The notes beneath the pieces are model-generated. The model saw only the letters and a program-made list of their open reading frames with translations. It did no database searches and was not told the origin of the DNA. A stretch of DNA of 64,000 nucleotides from Helicobacter macacae MIT 99-5501 (GTDB lineage: Bacteria > Campylobacterota > Campylobacteria > Campylobacterales > Helicobacteraceae): NCBI RefSeq assembly GCF_000507845.1, contig NZ_KI669455.1, positions 315,441 through 379,440 on the forward strand, written 5' to 3'. Position numbers and translations under genes: made by a program. Numbering within the stretch: position 1 is the stretch's first letter; each line of letters begins with the position of its first letter. Shown one piece after another: positions 25,080 through 34,260 of the stretch.

Positions 25080-27305
25080 TTACGCTAAAGCTAGCCCGAT
25101 TTTACCTCGAAAAGTTTCTACAACCACGCATTTGAGAATCTGCCCTTGAGTGTATCGCTCTTTTAGTGGCGCATTTTCGCGTGGAAGTTTGCTGATGTGT
25201 ATCAAGCCATCTCCACCTCTTGGTAGCTCGATAAACAGCCCAAAATCCGCCACACTTTTTATCACACCATCAAACACTTCGCCATTTTGATAAGTCTCTT
25301 GAGGGGCGATGAGGGCGAGGATAAAGGCGCGTGCATTGTGGATAGCACTAGAATCTAGGGCGTTTATTTGGATTTCGCCTTTGTCTCTAAAAATATCAAT
25401 ACTCACGCCAAACCGCTCGGTTATATCTTTTATGGTTTTGCCACCTTGCCCGATGATGTCTGCGATTTTGGCACTTGGCACGGCAAAGACTTCACTTTTT
25501 GGCAAAATCTCATCTTGGATTTTGATATTTTTGCAAGCCTCCTCCATAATGCCTAAAATATGCTCCCTAGCTTCTTTTGCCTGATACAACGCTTCTTTTA
25601 AAATCCCAAAATCTAGCCCACCTAGCTTTATATCCATTTGCATAGCACTTATGCCTTTGGCACTCCCTGCTACTTTGAAATCCATATCTCCATCGTGGTC
25701 TTCTAGTCCCATTATGTCTGTCAAAATCGCGTATTTTTGGCATTTGGAATCTTTGCTAGAGCTTTTTTTGGATTCTTTTGTCACCTCATTGCTAGAGTTC
25801 TCACACACAAGTCCCATAGCCACACCTGCTACTAGCTCGTTTTCTATCCCGCACGCACGAAGTGCAAGAGAGCCACCACATACACTTGCCATAGATGAGC
25901 TTCCATTTGATTCTAGGATTTCAGAGACTAGACGGATAGTTTGGCGATTTGTGTGGCTTGTGGGGAGGCTAGATTCTAGGGCTTTTTTGGCAAGATTTCC
26001 GTGTCCTAGCTCTCGCCTGCCTACGCCACCTATCATACTTGCTTCGCCCACGCTGAAGCTAGGGAAATTATAATGAAAGCTAAATTTTTCTTTCACAGGA
26101 GCGTTTGTAGCGGGGCTTGTGGTTTGATTTGTTGCATTTACTCCGCTAAAGTCATCAAGGATTTGCGCATCATTTTCGCTTCCTAGCGTGCAAGTAACAA
26201 GTGCTTGAGTCTCCCCACGAGTAAATAGCGCACTAGCGTGCACACAAGGCAAAATATTTGTCTCAATGCTGATATTTCGCACTTGCTTTAGTCCCCTGCC
26301 ATCAGCTCTTAGGCTAGATTCTAGTATCATTTTTCGCACTTCATTTTTTTTGTAGAGATTTAGCATTTCTTTTATGGAGGATTGGAGTTCTTTTATTTCT
26401 TGCTCGCTAGAATCTTGTGATATTTTGGACTCTAAGATTTGTTTAGCGATAGATTCTATATCGCTACTTCGCTCGGATTTGCTCATCGCCTTTATCGCTT
26501 CTAGCACGGGCTTTGCGTAGTCTTTGGCGATGAGGTTATATAGAGGTTCATTTGATATGATAGGCTTTAGTGGGAGGTTTAGGGTAGGTGATTTGTGTGG
26601 TTTTATGAGTTTTTCATATTGGGTGCAGTCTTTTGTGATTGCGCCTTGTGCTAGTGTGATAGCTTGGCATAGAGAATCCTCATCAATGTAAGGGTTTTTG
26701 GTAGAATCACTAGCTTGTTTTTTGCCTTTCATTTCTATCATCAGTATATCTTGCCCACTGCCTGATACAAACAAATCAAGCGTGGATTCTTGCATTTGGG
26801 TGTTTGTGGGGTTTATCACAAATTTATTTTCTATCCTGCCTACGCGCACGCCACTTACAGCAGGGACAAACTCTAATCCAGATACGAGCAAAGCATTTGC
26901 CGCAGCGTGCAAAGCACATACCTGCAAATCACTCTCCCCCTCATAGCTTAGCGCGAAAATCGTAATTTGTGTGGGATAATAATAGCCTTTGGGAAAAAGC
27001 GGTCGAAGTGTGCGGTCAATAAGCCTAGAGGTTAAAATCTCAAACTCACTTGGCTTGCCCTCACGCTTCATAAACCCACCCGGGATTTTACCTATGGCGT
27101 AAGACTTGTGTATATACTGCACTGTGAGGGGCAAAAAATCCTCTTGCCTAGCCTCATAATCCACCGCTACGGTAGCTAGCATAACTGTTTTTTTGGACTC
27201 ATACCACACGCTTCCGCAGGCTTGCTTGGCGACATAGTTGAGTTTGTATCGTTCATCTAAATTTGATAGTGCGATTTCTACTACTTGTGGACTTTTGGCG
27301 TGCAT
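25080..27305 (-). CDS. pnp: Polyribonucleotide nucleotidyltransferase (PNPase)
   Basis: PNPase degrades RNA 3'-5' using phosphate. The 741-residue protein has two RNase PH domains (first about 10-230, second about 325-580), the helical linker between, a KH domain (SAKIADIIGQGGKTIKDITERFG) and an S1 domain (GEVFDGVIKSVADFGLFIELPRGGDGLIHISKL). Catalytic-region motifs such as DIMGLEDHDGDMDFKVAGS are intact. The second PH domain carries small Ser/Asn/Lys-rich inserts, e.g. TKESKKSSSKDSK. It is followed by atpE 85 bases later on the same strand. Confidence 0.96.
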   Translation of the reverse strand: MHAKSPQVVEIALSNLDERYKLNYVAKQACGSVWYESKKTVMLATVAVDYEARQEDFLPLTVQYIHKSYAIGKIPGGFMKREGKPSEFEILTSRLIDRTLRPLFPKGYYYPTQITIFALSYEGESDLQVCALHAAANALLVSGLEFVPAVSGVRVGRIENKFVINPTNTQMQESTLDLFVSGSGQDILMIEMKGKKQASDSTKNPYIDEDSLCQAITLAQGAITKDCTQYEKLIKPHKSPTLNLPLKPIISNEPLYNLIAKDYAKPVLEAIKAMSKSERSSDIESIAKQILESKISQDSSEQEIKELQSSIKEMLNLYKKNEVRKMILESSLRADGRGLKQVRNISIETNILPCVHASALFTRGETQALVTCTLGSENDAQILDDFSGVNATNQTTSPATNAPVKEKFSFHYNFPSFSVGEASMIGGVGRRELGHGNLAKKALESSLPTSHTNRQTIRLVSEILESNGSSSMASVCGGSLALRACGIENELVAGVAMGLVCENSSNEVTKESKKSSSKDSKCQKYAILTDIMGLEDHDGDMDFKVAGSAKGISAMQMDIKLGGLDFGILKEALYQAKEAREHILGIMEEACKNIKIQDEILPKSEVFAVPSAKIADIIGQGGKTIKDITERFGVSIDIFRDKGEIQINALDSSAIHNARAFILALIAPQETYQNGEVFDGVIKSVADFGLFIELPRGGDGLIHISKLPRENAPLKERYTQGQILKCVVVETFRGKIGLALA

Positions 27306-27503
27306 TTTGCTCCTTTTTGGCTTCGCTAGAATTAAGATTTTATCATTTAAGCCGTGCTATTGTAGCACGCATAAACTTAAGTATATTTTATGATTGCACA
27401 AAAATCATTCACAAAATTTGCTTAAGTTTTGAAAATTTCATATTATTTGCTTACAAAAGCGGTATCTTTAGAAATATTAAAGAAATATTAAGTTTTTGTC
27501 AAA

Positions 27504-28427
27504 TTATGTCTTGTGATTTTGTGCGCGTTTGGCGATTTTTGAGGATTTTGATGATTTTTGGGAGTTATCAAGCAGATATACATAGCCCAAAATCCCACAG
27601 CCCGCAAGTATCATAAGGCTAGATAAAATCTGCCCCATACTAAGCCCACCAAACACACCATCAATGACAAAATAAAGCCCCATTTGCGAGTCTGGCTCCC
27701 TCCAATACTCCGCTACAAATCTCGCCACACCATAGCCTATGCCATACACCGCGATAAGTGCGCCATTTTTGTGCAAAAATCTAGCACAAATCGCCACCAC
27801 GATAAAAAGCACAAATCCCTCTAAAAAGCTCTCCAAAAGCTGGCTTGGGTAGCGCAGCTCGCCATTTACTAGGATTCCCACTACTTGCCCGAAGCTATCA
27901 TTATCTGGCACGATTCTGCCATATAGCTCTTGGTTTAAGAAATTGCCAACTCTGCCAAAAATATATGCAAGCGGGACACTTATCGCTAGTAAGTCCATTA
28001 GCTGCAAAAAACTTTGTTTTTTAAATCTACAAAAAAGCCACGACATAAAAAGAAATCCCACCGCACCACCGTGGAAGCTCATACCGCTAATGCCTACAAA
28101 ATTGCCATAGCTATCAAAGGGGCTAAAAATCTCTAAAGGGTTTGCCAAATAATAAAATCTATTTGGGTCATAAATAAGCACATAGCCAAGCCTAGCACCC
28201 AAAATCACACCCGCTTCTGCCCACAAAAAGTAGCTATCAATCATAGTTTGTGCTATGGAAAATCTCTGCGGAAAATGGCGAATAAAAAATTTGGCAATAA
28301 AAAACGCCAAAATAAGCGCACACGCATAAGCGATACCATACCAATGCACCTTTAGCCCAAAAAGCGAAAAAGCCACAGGGTCAAACTGCGAATAGATGCT
28401 ATTCCAAAAACTTAAATGCGATTCCAA
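27504..28427 (-). CDS. lgt: Prolipoprotein diacylglyceryl transferase
   Basis: Lgt attaches diacylglycerol to the lipobox Cys of prolipoproteins at the inner membrane, the first step of lipoprotein maturation. The 307-residue polytopic protein has the HGGAVGFLF motif with the essential His, the Lgt signature GRVGNFLNQELYGRIV, and a C-terminal GVARFVAEYWREPDSQMG segment, with about seven membrane helices. Length is slightly above usual because of a Ser/Lys-rich tail. The lgt-to-glyQ block of this region matches the order I recall for HP0955-HP0960 of H. pylori, except for two inserted genes between lgt and the pseudouridine synthase. Confidence 0.95.
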   Translation of the reverse strand: MESHLSFWNSIYSQFDPVAFSLFGLKVHWYGIAYACALILAFFIAKFFIRHFPQRFSIAQTMIDSYFLWAEAGVILGARLGYVLIYDPNRFYYLANPLEIFSPFDSYGNFVGISGMSFHGGAVGFLFMSWLFCRFKKQSFLQLMDLLAISVPLAYIFGRVGNFLNQELYGRIVPDNDSFGQVVGILVNGELRYPSQLLESFLEGFVLFIVVAICARFLHKNGALIAVYGIGYGVARFVAEYWREPDSQMGLYFVIDGVFGGLSMGQILSSLMILAGCGILGYVYLLDNSQKSSKSSKIAKRAQNHKT

Positions 28428-28508
28428 AAATACTCCTTAAATGTGAATTGCAAATGTGATTTGCTAGATTATTGATTTTGTGTTTTTATATTTTTGGCTA
28501 GATTTTAT

Positions 28509-28940
28509 CTAGCTCATCACAGAATCTAGGACTTTGCCCTTTGTGGTAAGTCTAGGGTCGCTATCAATGCTAATAGCAAAGATTTTGTCAAACTCAATAT
28601 TTTCTAGCATACTTAGCAAGCGATAGTGGTCAGTAGCGATTTCAAACTCGTATTTGTTGTTTTGCTTTAGCTTTAGGATAAAGCCTAGCGCGTGGGTGTT
28701 AAACGGATATGCATCCACAAGCATAAGTCTAAAAGAGTTGTATTTTTGGATATTTTGGGGTTGAGTGTCTTTTTTTATGCTATCTTTGCTTTTTGGCATC
28801 GGCGGGGTGTGTGGATTGTCGATAAATTTTTCAAGCGCACCATTGACTTGGGATTTGAAAAGCAAAAATTCCTCATTTGTCTTTACTCTCCCCACCCAGC
28901 AGATATAAAGCCTCTCATCTTTTAGCACGACACTTACCAC
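28509..28940 (-). CDS. Hypothetical protein, possible STAS-like (anti-sigma antagonist) fold
   Basis: A 143-residue soluble protein with no family I recognise firmly. The pattern is suggestive of a STAS domain: an N-terminal strand pair (SVVLKDERLYICWVGRV), then FRLMLVDAYPFNTHALGFILKLKQ, resembling the V/L-D-x-S/F-D-S-x-G-L-x-x-L core, then FEIATDHYRLLSMLENIEFDKIFAIS, resembling the final strand-helix (l..l..v...L.l.gld..f). The Ser that is phosphorylated in SpoIIAA-type proteins is not clearly present (NTHALG at that place). A proline/Lys-rich insert separates the halves. It overlaps by 7 bases the end of the upstream gene, whose product may be an RsbW-like partner. Confidence 0.7.
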   Translation of the reverse strand: MVSVVLKDERLYICWVGRVKTNEEFLLFKSQVNGALEKFIDNPHTPPMPKSKDSIKKDTQPQNIQKYNSFRLMLVDAYPFNTHALGFILKLKQNNKYEFEIATDHYRLLSMLENIEFDKIFAISIDSDPRLTTKGKVLDSVMS

Positions 28941-29635
28941 GCGTTTGTTCCTTTGGTTATTTTTGGATTTAGGGGCTTTAGCCTTACGCGCAGTGTCCGC
29001 TCTCTCGCGTTTGGCAAAAAGATTTTGGGCGTATCATAGCAGATTTTATCCACAAGATAGGCAATGACTTTGTTGCCTAAGAGATTTTGGCAATCTAAGT
29101 CGTTTGATTTTGCTGATAGATTTTTGGCAGGCAGCTTCTTTGCAGATAAATTTTTTGTAGGCAGATTTTTGGCAGATTTTAGCTCATCATAGTGCAAGGC
29201 ATACACTCGTGGGACTTGTAGCATTTGTATCGGGGCTAAGATTGTGGCTAAGGCATTGTTATTTTGGCTACTTTTTAGGCTTGCTAGATTTTTGCCTACA
29301 AGATAGTGTAGCGATATTTGTATAAACTCATCGCAGACAAATGCTCGCATATAGATTTTGGTAGAATCTAGATTTTGCCTAGATTTAGCGATAAGATTCT
29401 TGCCATATTTTTTGCTAGAATTTATGTCTATTTTTGCGCTAGGTTTTGTTTTTATGCCATATTTTAGCACATTGCTTCCTAGCTCCCAAAGTAGCTGATA
29501 TGTATCATCTCTTTTTAGGCTTCCCTCTCGCCCAAATATTTGCCCCAAAAGCTGCTCTAAGCAACGCTCTAGCCCCTCAAAGCTAGCTTCTAAAGTCAAA
29601 TTCACTAGGCAACTTTGAGGTAAAAACATATTCAA
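28934..29635 (-). CDS. Hypothetical protein, possible degenerate HATPase/anti-sigma-like domain
   Basis: A 233-residue protein. The segment DDTYQLLWELGSNVLKYG resembles the N-box helix of RsbW/SpoIIAB-type kinases (..E...NAI.HG), preceded by the usual strand-helix start (VNLTLEASFEGLERCLEQLL). The G boxes that complete the ATP lid are not evident, so any ATP binding is doubtful. Residues 155-180 carry a short repeat (LPTKNLSAKKLPAKNLSAK). Its start overlaps the pseudouridine synthase gene by 53 bases and its end overlaps the STAS-like gene by 7, so the three are tightly linked. Function is inferred only; it could equally be an unrelated family. Confidence 0.65.
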   Translation of the reverse strand: MNMFLPQSCLVNLTLEASFEGLERCLEQLLGQIFGREGSLKRDDTYQLLWELGSNVLKYGIKTKPSAKIDINSSKKYGKNLIAKSRQNLDSTKIYMRAFVCDEFIQISLHYLVGKNLASLKSSQNNNALATILAPIQMLQVPRVYALHYDELKSAKNLPTKNLSAKKLPAKNLSAKSNDLDCQNLLGNKVIAYLVDKICYDTPKIFLPNARERTLRVRLKPLNPKITKGTNAW

Positions 29636-30464
29636 AAATCCTTATCTCACTTGCGTGAAGCATAAGTCTTGAAGCATTTAGCCCGCCATAGAGCGTGTCG
29701 CCTATGAGTGGGTGTCCTATGGCTTGTAGGTGTGCGCGGATTTGATGAGTGCGCCCTGTTAGGATTCTCACATCTAGGAGAGTTTTTTTGCCTTGAATAA
29801 ATCTGGGTGCTATGTGCGTGGTGGCAGATTTTGCGTTTTTTGCTTTTTGCGCCGCGCTTTGTGAGATAGCTATTGTTTTTGCAGATTTGCCTTTGTGGAT
29901 AAGCAGTGGCAGGGAGATTTCTTGCTCATCATTTATGATTCCACTCACTAGGGCATTATAAAGTTTATAGACACGATTTTTGACAAACTCATCTAATGCC
30001 TTTTTGGCAAAATCACTATTTTCCTTGACTAGCAGCAAGCAACCACTTGTTTCTTTATCTAGCCTATGGAGTAGCTTCCATTCTTTGCCTTGCTTATCTT
30101 GGCACTCTCTCTCTACCTCATAGCTATCCATAAACGCAGGTTTATCCACACACATTATATCCTCATCTTTGTGGATAATCCGCACTTCTTGGACTTGCCT
30201 TATGCTAAATCTTACGCCTTTTGGCAGGGGGACTCTAGCTAGCGTTAGTTTTTTGCCATCAGCACTTACAAGCCCTCTATCGATTAGGGATTTTGCTTTG
30301 CTATGCGAAATGCTAAGGCTTTCGCTTAGGAGTTTGTAGGCTTTTTGGGTGGATTGATTTGTATTAGCTATTTTGTTTGTTGTGGCATTTTGGGTTTTTT
30401 TGGGGGCTTTGGGTGTTTTTTTGGGCTGTGCTTTTTTTATTTTTGTGTGTTTTGATTTTTGCAT
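29583..30464 (-). CDS. RluA-family pseudouridine synthase
   Basis: Converts uridine to pseudouridine in rRNA or tRNA. The 293-residue protein has a Lys/Thr/Ala-rich N-terminal tail of about 38 residues (MQKSKHTKIKKAQPKKTPKAP..), an S4 RNA-binding domain (SKAKSLIDRGLVSADGKKL), then the catalytic domain with LLHRLDKETSGCLLLVKE containing the catalytic Asp, VYKLYNALVSG and the RTHQIRAHLQAIGHPLIGDTLYGG motif. The order fits HP0956 of H. pylori. Specific target (RluD, RluC or TruC-like) cannot be fixed. Confidence 0.92.
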   Translation of the reverse strand: MQKSKHTKIKKAQPKKTPKAPKKTQNATTNKIANTNQSTQKAYKLLSESLSISHSKAKSLIDRGLVSADGKKLTLARVPLPKGVRFSIRQVQEVRIIHKDEDIMCVDKPAFMDSYEVERECQDKQGKEWKLLHRLDKETSGCLLLVKENSDFAKKALDEFVKNRVYKLYNALVSGIINDEQEISLPLLIHKGKSAKTIAISQSAAQKAKNAKSATTHIAPRFIQGKKTLLDVRILTGRTHQIRAHLQAIGHPLIGDTLYGGLNASRLMLHASEIRIFEYVFTSKLPSEFDFRS

Positions 30465-30491
30465 TTTTTTGTCTTTAAGATTTTTTAATGT

Positions 30492-31907
30492 CTATGCCAA
30501 ATGTTTATCAATAGATTCTAGCAGTTGAGGCAAATTTGAGTGCGTGCTATCAATGTAGCTTTTGGCTAGATTTTTGTAGTTTTTTAGGGTAGATTCTAAC
30601 TCATCTTGCTTGATGATATAGGCATTTTGCACCATAGCAAAAAGTGCTTTTTGATTGAAAATATGCTCACCACTTATTAGCACATTTTGGAAATGCGCTG
30701 GTTCTAGGGGATTGTGCCCACCCTCTTTGGCAAAGCTACCACCCAAAATGCTTATATCTGCTATGGCATAGAAGTTGTTAAGCTCGCCTAGCGTGTCAAT
30801 AAGCAAGATTCTTTCACAAAAAGCCTTTTCACAGCCTTGAGATAGGCAGGAAAAAGCTAGATTTTTGGATTCTATGAGTTTTGCCACTTCGCCAAATCGC
30901 TCTGGGTGTCGCGGGATAATGGCTAAAAATATATCACCTTTTTTGCCAAAACGCTCTTTGCCAAAGGCAGATAAAAAGGCATCAATGATAAGCTCTTCTT
31001 CGCCATTATGCGTGGAGGCTGCGAGAAATAGAGTGCCTTTTGGCTTGTCATAATTTTTGGTAATAGTAGGTGGATTATATGCCTTTAGATTTCCTATGGC
31101 TTGGATATTTTTCGCCCCTAGCGATTCTAAGCGGGATTTGTCCTCATCGCTTTGAGCAAATACACTATCAACAAGGGCAAAGATATGGCGATAAAAAAAG
31201 CTAAATCGTTTATAACGAGGGTAGGAGCGAGATGAGATTCTAGCATTTAGTAGCATTGTGTGGGAGTTTAGGCATTTGGCTAGAGAAAAAAGTCCTAGCC
31301 ATAGTTCAGCTTCAAATACGCAAAGTAGCTTTAGGCAAGAGATTTTGCTAGAATCAATAAAAAATCGCTTGGCATAAAAGGGCAAAAAGATTTCAAAAGG
31401 CAAAAACTCCACACGGACATTTGGGTAGCCAGCATAAGTTTCTTTTGCTAGGGTGTAGCCTGTGTGCGTTATGGTGGTAAGCAGGATTTGCAAGTTTTTG
31501 TGTGGCGAGATTGTCGGGCTTGGGGGATGTGGGGAGTTTTGGGAATGTGGCAAGTGCATTGAGTTTGATAGGCTTGGCAAAGGCTGGGCACAATCCTTAG
31601 AATCTTTTTGTTTGCTTTGTGCGAAATCTTTACTTTGCGCTTGATTTGTGTCTAAAAGATGCGACATAATAAATTGCAGGGATTTTACTTCGCCATAAGA
31701 GCAGGCGTGTAGCCACATTTGTGGAGAGAAATCCTTGCAAAATCCACTATATGTTTTTTTGCCAAAAGCACGCAAGAGCGGGAATACAAATGGAAAAAAT
31801 CTACGCGGAATCGATACTCTATGCTTGTGTTTAAAACTTGTAATGACAAGTAGAGGTAGGCTTATGATATATAAACTAAAGCAAGCAACAAAGTAGATAA
31901 AACGCAA
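30492..31907 (-). CDS. waaA: 3-deoxy-D-manno-octulosonic acid (Kdo) transferase
   Basis: WaaA adds Kdo to lipid A precursor at the cytoplasmic face of the inner membrane. The 471-residue protein has an N-terminal membrane anchor (residues 3-24), the acceptor-side motif MWLHACSYGEVKSLQ and a C-terminal GT-B nucleotide-binding domain with LFLAASTHNGEEELI, IPRHPERF and GGSFAKEGGHNPLEPAHFQ. About 50 residues (86-137) of Ser/Gln/Pro/His-rich sequence interrupt the N-terminal domain between SLQFIMSHLL and KNLQILLTTITHTG, where the family continues directly. This makes the protein longer than the usual ~390-425. The frame is open through the insert, so it is probably a tolerated surface loop. Confidence 0.93.
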   Translation of the reverse strand: MRFIYFVACFSLYIISLPLLVITSFKHKHRVSIPRRFFPFVFPLLRAFGKKTYSGFCKDFSPQMWLHACSYGEVKSLQFIMSHLLDTNQAQSKDFAQSKQKDSKDCAQPLPSLSNSMHLPHSQNSPHPPSPTISPHKNLQILLTTITHTGYTLAKETYAGYPNVRVEFLPFEIFLPFYAKRFFIDSSKISCLKLLCVFEAELWLGLFSLAKCLNSHTMLLNARISSRSYPRYKRFSFFYRHIFALVDSVFAQSDEDKSRLESLGAKNIQAIGNLKAYNPPTITKNYDKPKGTLFLAASTHNGEEELIIDAFLSAFGKERFGKKGDIFLAIIPRHPERFGEVAKLIESKNLAFSCLSQGCEKAFCERILLIDTLGELNNFYAIADISILGGSFAKEGGHNPLEPAHFQNVLISGEHIFNQKALFAMVQNAYIIKQDELESTLKNYKNLAKSYIDSTHSNLPQLLESIDKHLA

Positions 31908-32003
31908 TTTACACCCCTTAGCGATTGGATTTTAGCTTGTCTAAAAGTAGTAAAAGTCTGGATTTACTTCTTTTGCTACTTATTTTCCTGTCATTTTTTT
32001 TAC

Positions 32004-32435
32004 TTATTTTCTTGCTCTATTATTTAGAATATTATCGATTTTTTGTCGTAGTTCTGGGTCGTGCGCGTTTATTTCCCACATAGCTCTAAGCTCGCTTGAG
32101 CTTAGCTTCTCAAGCGGGTCAAGTGGAGTTTTATTTTCTTTATTTGATTTTTGTGCAGGTTTTGGCTTTTGTGTGGATTTACTTGCTTGCGTGGGCTTTG
32201 CGTCTTTTGATTCTGTGCTATTCCAATATTTAAATGAGTAAATCGCTATGGCAATAAGTGCTATGGCGATGATAAATTTTAGTAAGCCAACCAATGCGTG
32301 CCATAGACTTGCTAAAAAACTGCTACCACCCTCACGCTGCACACGCCTAGACTCCAAAAAACACACAAACACAAGCCCCGCTAGATTAAACACGATAACA
32401 ATGATGACATAGCCTATAAGTCGCAAAAAACTCAT
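32004..32435 (-). CDS. Hypothetical small membrane protein
   Basis: A 143-residue protein with two transmembrane segments (about residues 4-26 and 48-68), then a Lys/Pro/Gln/Ser-rich linker (74-104) and a helical C-terminus (PLEKLSSSELRAMWEINAHDPELRQKIDNIL). The C-terminal part would face the cytoplasm or periplasm depending on topology. No family is recognised. It lies between waaA and the zinc-ribbon gene on the same strand, with gaps of about 95 bases on both sides. Confidence 0.7.
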   Translation of the reverse strand: MSFLRLIGYVIIVIVFNLAGLVFVCFLESRRVQREGGSSFLASLWHALVGLLKFIIAIALIAIAIYSFKYWNSTESKDAKPTQASKSTQKPKPAQKSNKENKTPLDPLEKLSSSELRAMWEINAHDPELRQKIDNILNNRARK

Positions 32436-32528
32436 CGCTATCCCTTTAATTTAGAAATCTAGCACGCCTTAAAGTATTTTATGATTTTTGACTTGATTTT
32501 GCTTATCTTGTGCCTAATCTCTGCCCTT

Positions 32529-33302
32529 TTAGGCTTCTTTTTCTTTTTTCGTCCCTTTTGATTTTTTCTCTTTTGGCTCTGTGGGCTCTAGAGCACTATC
32601 TTGTGTGATATAGAGGATTCTCCCACAATGCGGACAGCTGATAATCTCACTACTTTGCAAAATATCAGAGTAAAGTTTGTCATTTAAGCGGATAAAGCAA
32701 CCACCGCAAGCCTGCTTTTTGACAGGGACTACGCTTGTGTTTTTTGCCCATCGGCGGATTTTCTCATAAAATGTGATGACTTTATTGTCAATAGCAGCGA
32801 TAAAGACTTCTTTTTTCTTAAAAATCTCTTGTTGTTGGGCTTTGATTTGAGAGATTTCTTTCTCACAGATTTCTTTAGTTGTTTGGATACTTGTCTTAAG
32901 CGTCTCAATCTCGCTATTTATCTCGCTTATCTGCGCATCTCTAGATTCTAGCTCTTTATTTAGTCTAGTGATTTCGTTATTGGAGTGTCGAATCTGCTCC
33001 TTTGCCAAATCCTCCTCTATACTCAAAGTCCGCGCTTCTCTATCAGAGCGAGGCTCGATTAGTCGTTGCTGAATGTCCTCGATTTTTTGGGAATTAGCTT
33101 GGATAATGCCCTCATTTCGCGCAATAGTAAGCCTAGCTTCTTCTTGCATTTCATCTAGTGCGCGAAGTCTAGCTTCTTGCTTTGCTTTTTGGGCTAGGAG
33201 TTTGTCAAGCACAGATTGTTTATCTTGCATTACAGGGTCTAGTGCGTCTGCTTCTTTATCGATTTGAGCGATAGCGATAAGCTGTGTTAGATTTTTGTTC
33301 AT
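32529..33302 (-). CDS. Coiled-coil zinc-ribbon protein, HP0958 type
   Basis: A 257-residue protein: a long coiled-coil hairpin (about residues 20-180, heptad-rich KQEARLRALDEMQEEARL..) and a C-terminal C4 zinc ribbon (KKQACGGCFIRLN.. SCPHCGRILYI). The architecture and the position before a NIF3-like gene and glyQ match H. pylori HP0958, which has been reported to stabilise sigma-54 (RpoN) and to bind flaA mRNA, and is needed for flagellation. I choose the ATG at 33302 (MNKNLTQLIAIAQIDKEAD), preceded by AAAGGA, over an in-frame start at 33344. Its presence agrees with the sigma-54 promoter at flgE in this window. Confidence 0.9.
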   Translation of the reverse strand: MNKNLTQLIAIAQIDKEADALDPVMQDKQSVLDKLLAQKAKQEARLRALDEMQEEARLTIARNEGIIQANSQKIEDIQQRLIEPRSDREARTLSIEEDLAKEQIRHSNNEITRLNKELESRDAQISEINSEIETLKTSIQTTKEICEKEISQIKAQQQEIFKKKEVFIAAIDNKVITFYEKIRRWAKNTSVVPVKKQACGGCFIRLNDKLYSDILQSSEIISCPHCGRILYITQDSALEPTEPKEKKSKGTKKEKEA

Positions 33303-33312
33303 CGTGTTCCTT

Positions 33313-34251
33313 TCAAATGTAAGAAAATGGGGAAAAATTCTCAAGCATTATACAATTAAGGTGCTTAATTTGCAAATTATTGTGCAAATTATTGTGCAAG
33401 AGAGGAGCAAAATGTCGCTCACTAGCGTAATGTGTAGCGTCAATAAGCGCGATATTGGCACATTTTGCGCTCATTGCATCGTGGTATTTTATATCGCTAG
33501 TAATTAGGCAGATTCCGCCCTTAGTGTTTTGCTCTGCTACGCCTCCTCTAGTGGTGGTAGAATTTGCTTGCGAAGACTTCTCATCTTTTGCTTCTTTTTC
33601 TTGTGGTATTTGGCTTATTTGTCCTTGTGCGATTTTGTGCCAAAAGCTAGCCCCGCTTCCGCAGACAAAATACACTTGAGAGACTAAAAAATCCTCATTT
33701 GGTGCGCTGTAAGTGAGGGATTTTAGAGATAGGCTAGATTTTACCCTTTGGGCTAGGGAGGCTATGGGAGTGGGTGGCAAAGCACAAAACCTACTAAGAT
33801 TATCGCTACACAAAGAGGGTGAGTCAAATCCCAAAATCTCTTTTGCAAAATATTCATTTAAATGTGTTTTATCAAAGTTTGTGTGCATCGCGATTAGGGC
33901 GCAGTTTTTTTGGATAAGGATTTGCAGGATTTTGGCAGGATAGTCTGTGGGGTCAAATGACTTAAGCGGGGAAAATATAAGCGGGTGATGAGTGATAAGC
34001 AAGCTATTTGGAGGTAGATTTTGTGCGATTTGCAAATCTGCTTCAAGTGCGAGAAAGATTTGTGTGATTTTTTGGCTAGAATGTCCTAGATTTATCCCGC
34101 TATTATCCCAAGACTCTTGCAAGCTAAATGGGCTAATACTATCCAAAATCTCATAGACTTCCCCAAGTGATATTTCGCCAAGCGGGGCTTTGTCAAGCGA
34201 GATTTTACTAGGTTTGATTTTGGCTTGCGCTAGTGGTTTTGTTTTTGTCAT
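33313..34251 (-). CDS. NIF3-like dinuclear metal-binding protein
   Basis: A 312-residue member of the Nif3/YbgI family (sometimes annotated as GTP cyclohydrolase type 2 homologue). Metal-binding motifs are LLITHHPLIFSPLKSFD near residue 90 and ALIAMHTNFDKTHLNEYFA, with the C-terminal ICLITSDIKYHDAMSAK and ALIDATHYASER segments supplying further ligands. Family proteins form toroidal hexamers; the cellular role is still unclear. A Gly/Ser-rich insert (QANSTTTRGGVAEQNTKGG) lies before the C-terminal metal region. It sits between glyQ (9 bases) and the zinc-ribbon gene (10 bases), so is operonic with both. Confidence 0.9.
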   Translation of the reverse strand: MTKTKPLAQAKIKPSKISLDKAPLGEISLGEVYEILDSISPFSLQESWDNSGINLGHSSQKITQIFLALEADLQIAQNLPPNSLLITHHPLIFSPLKSFDPTDYPAKILQILIQKNCALIAMHTNFDKTHLNEYFAKEILGFDSPSLCSDNLSRFCALPPTPIASLAQRVKSSLSLKSLTYSAPNEDFLVSQVYFVCGSGASFWHKIAQGQISQIPQEKEAKDEKSSQANSTTTRGGVAEQNTKGGICLITSDIKYHDAMSAKCANIALIDATHYASERHFAPLLHNNLHNNLQIKHLNCIMLENFSPFSYI

Positions 34252-34260
34252 TTTATGTCT

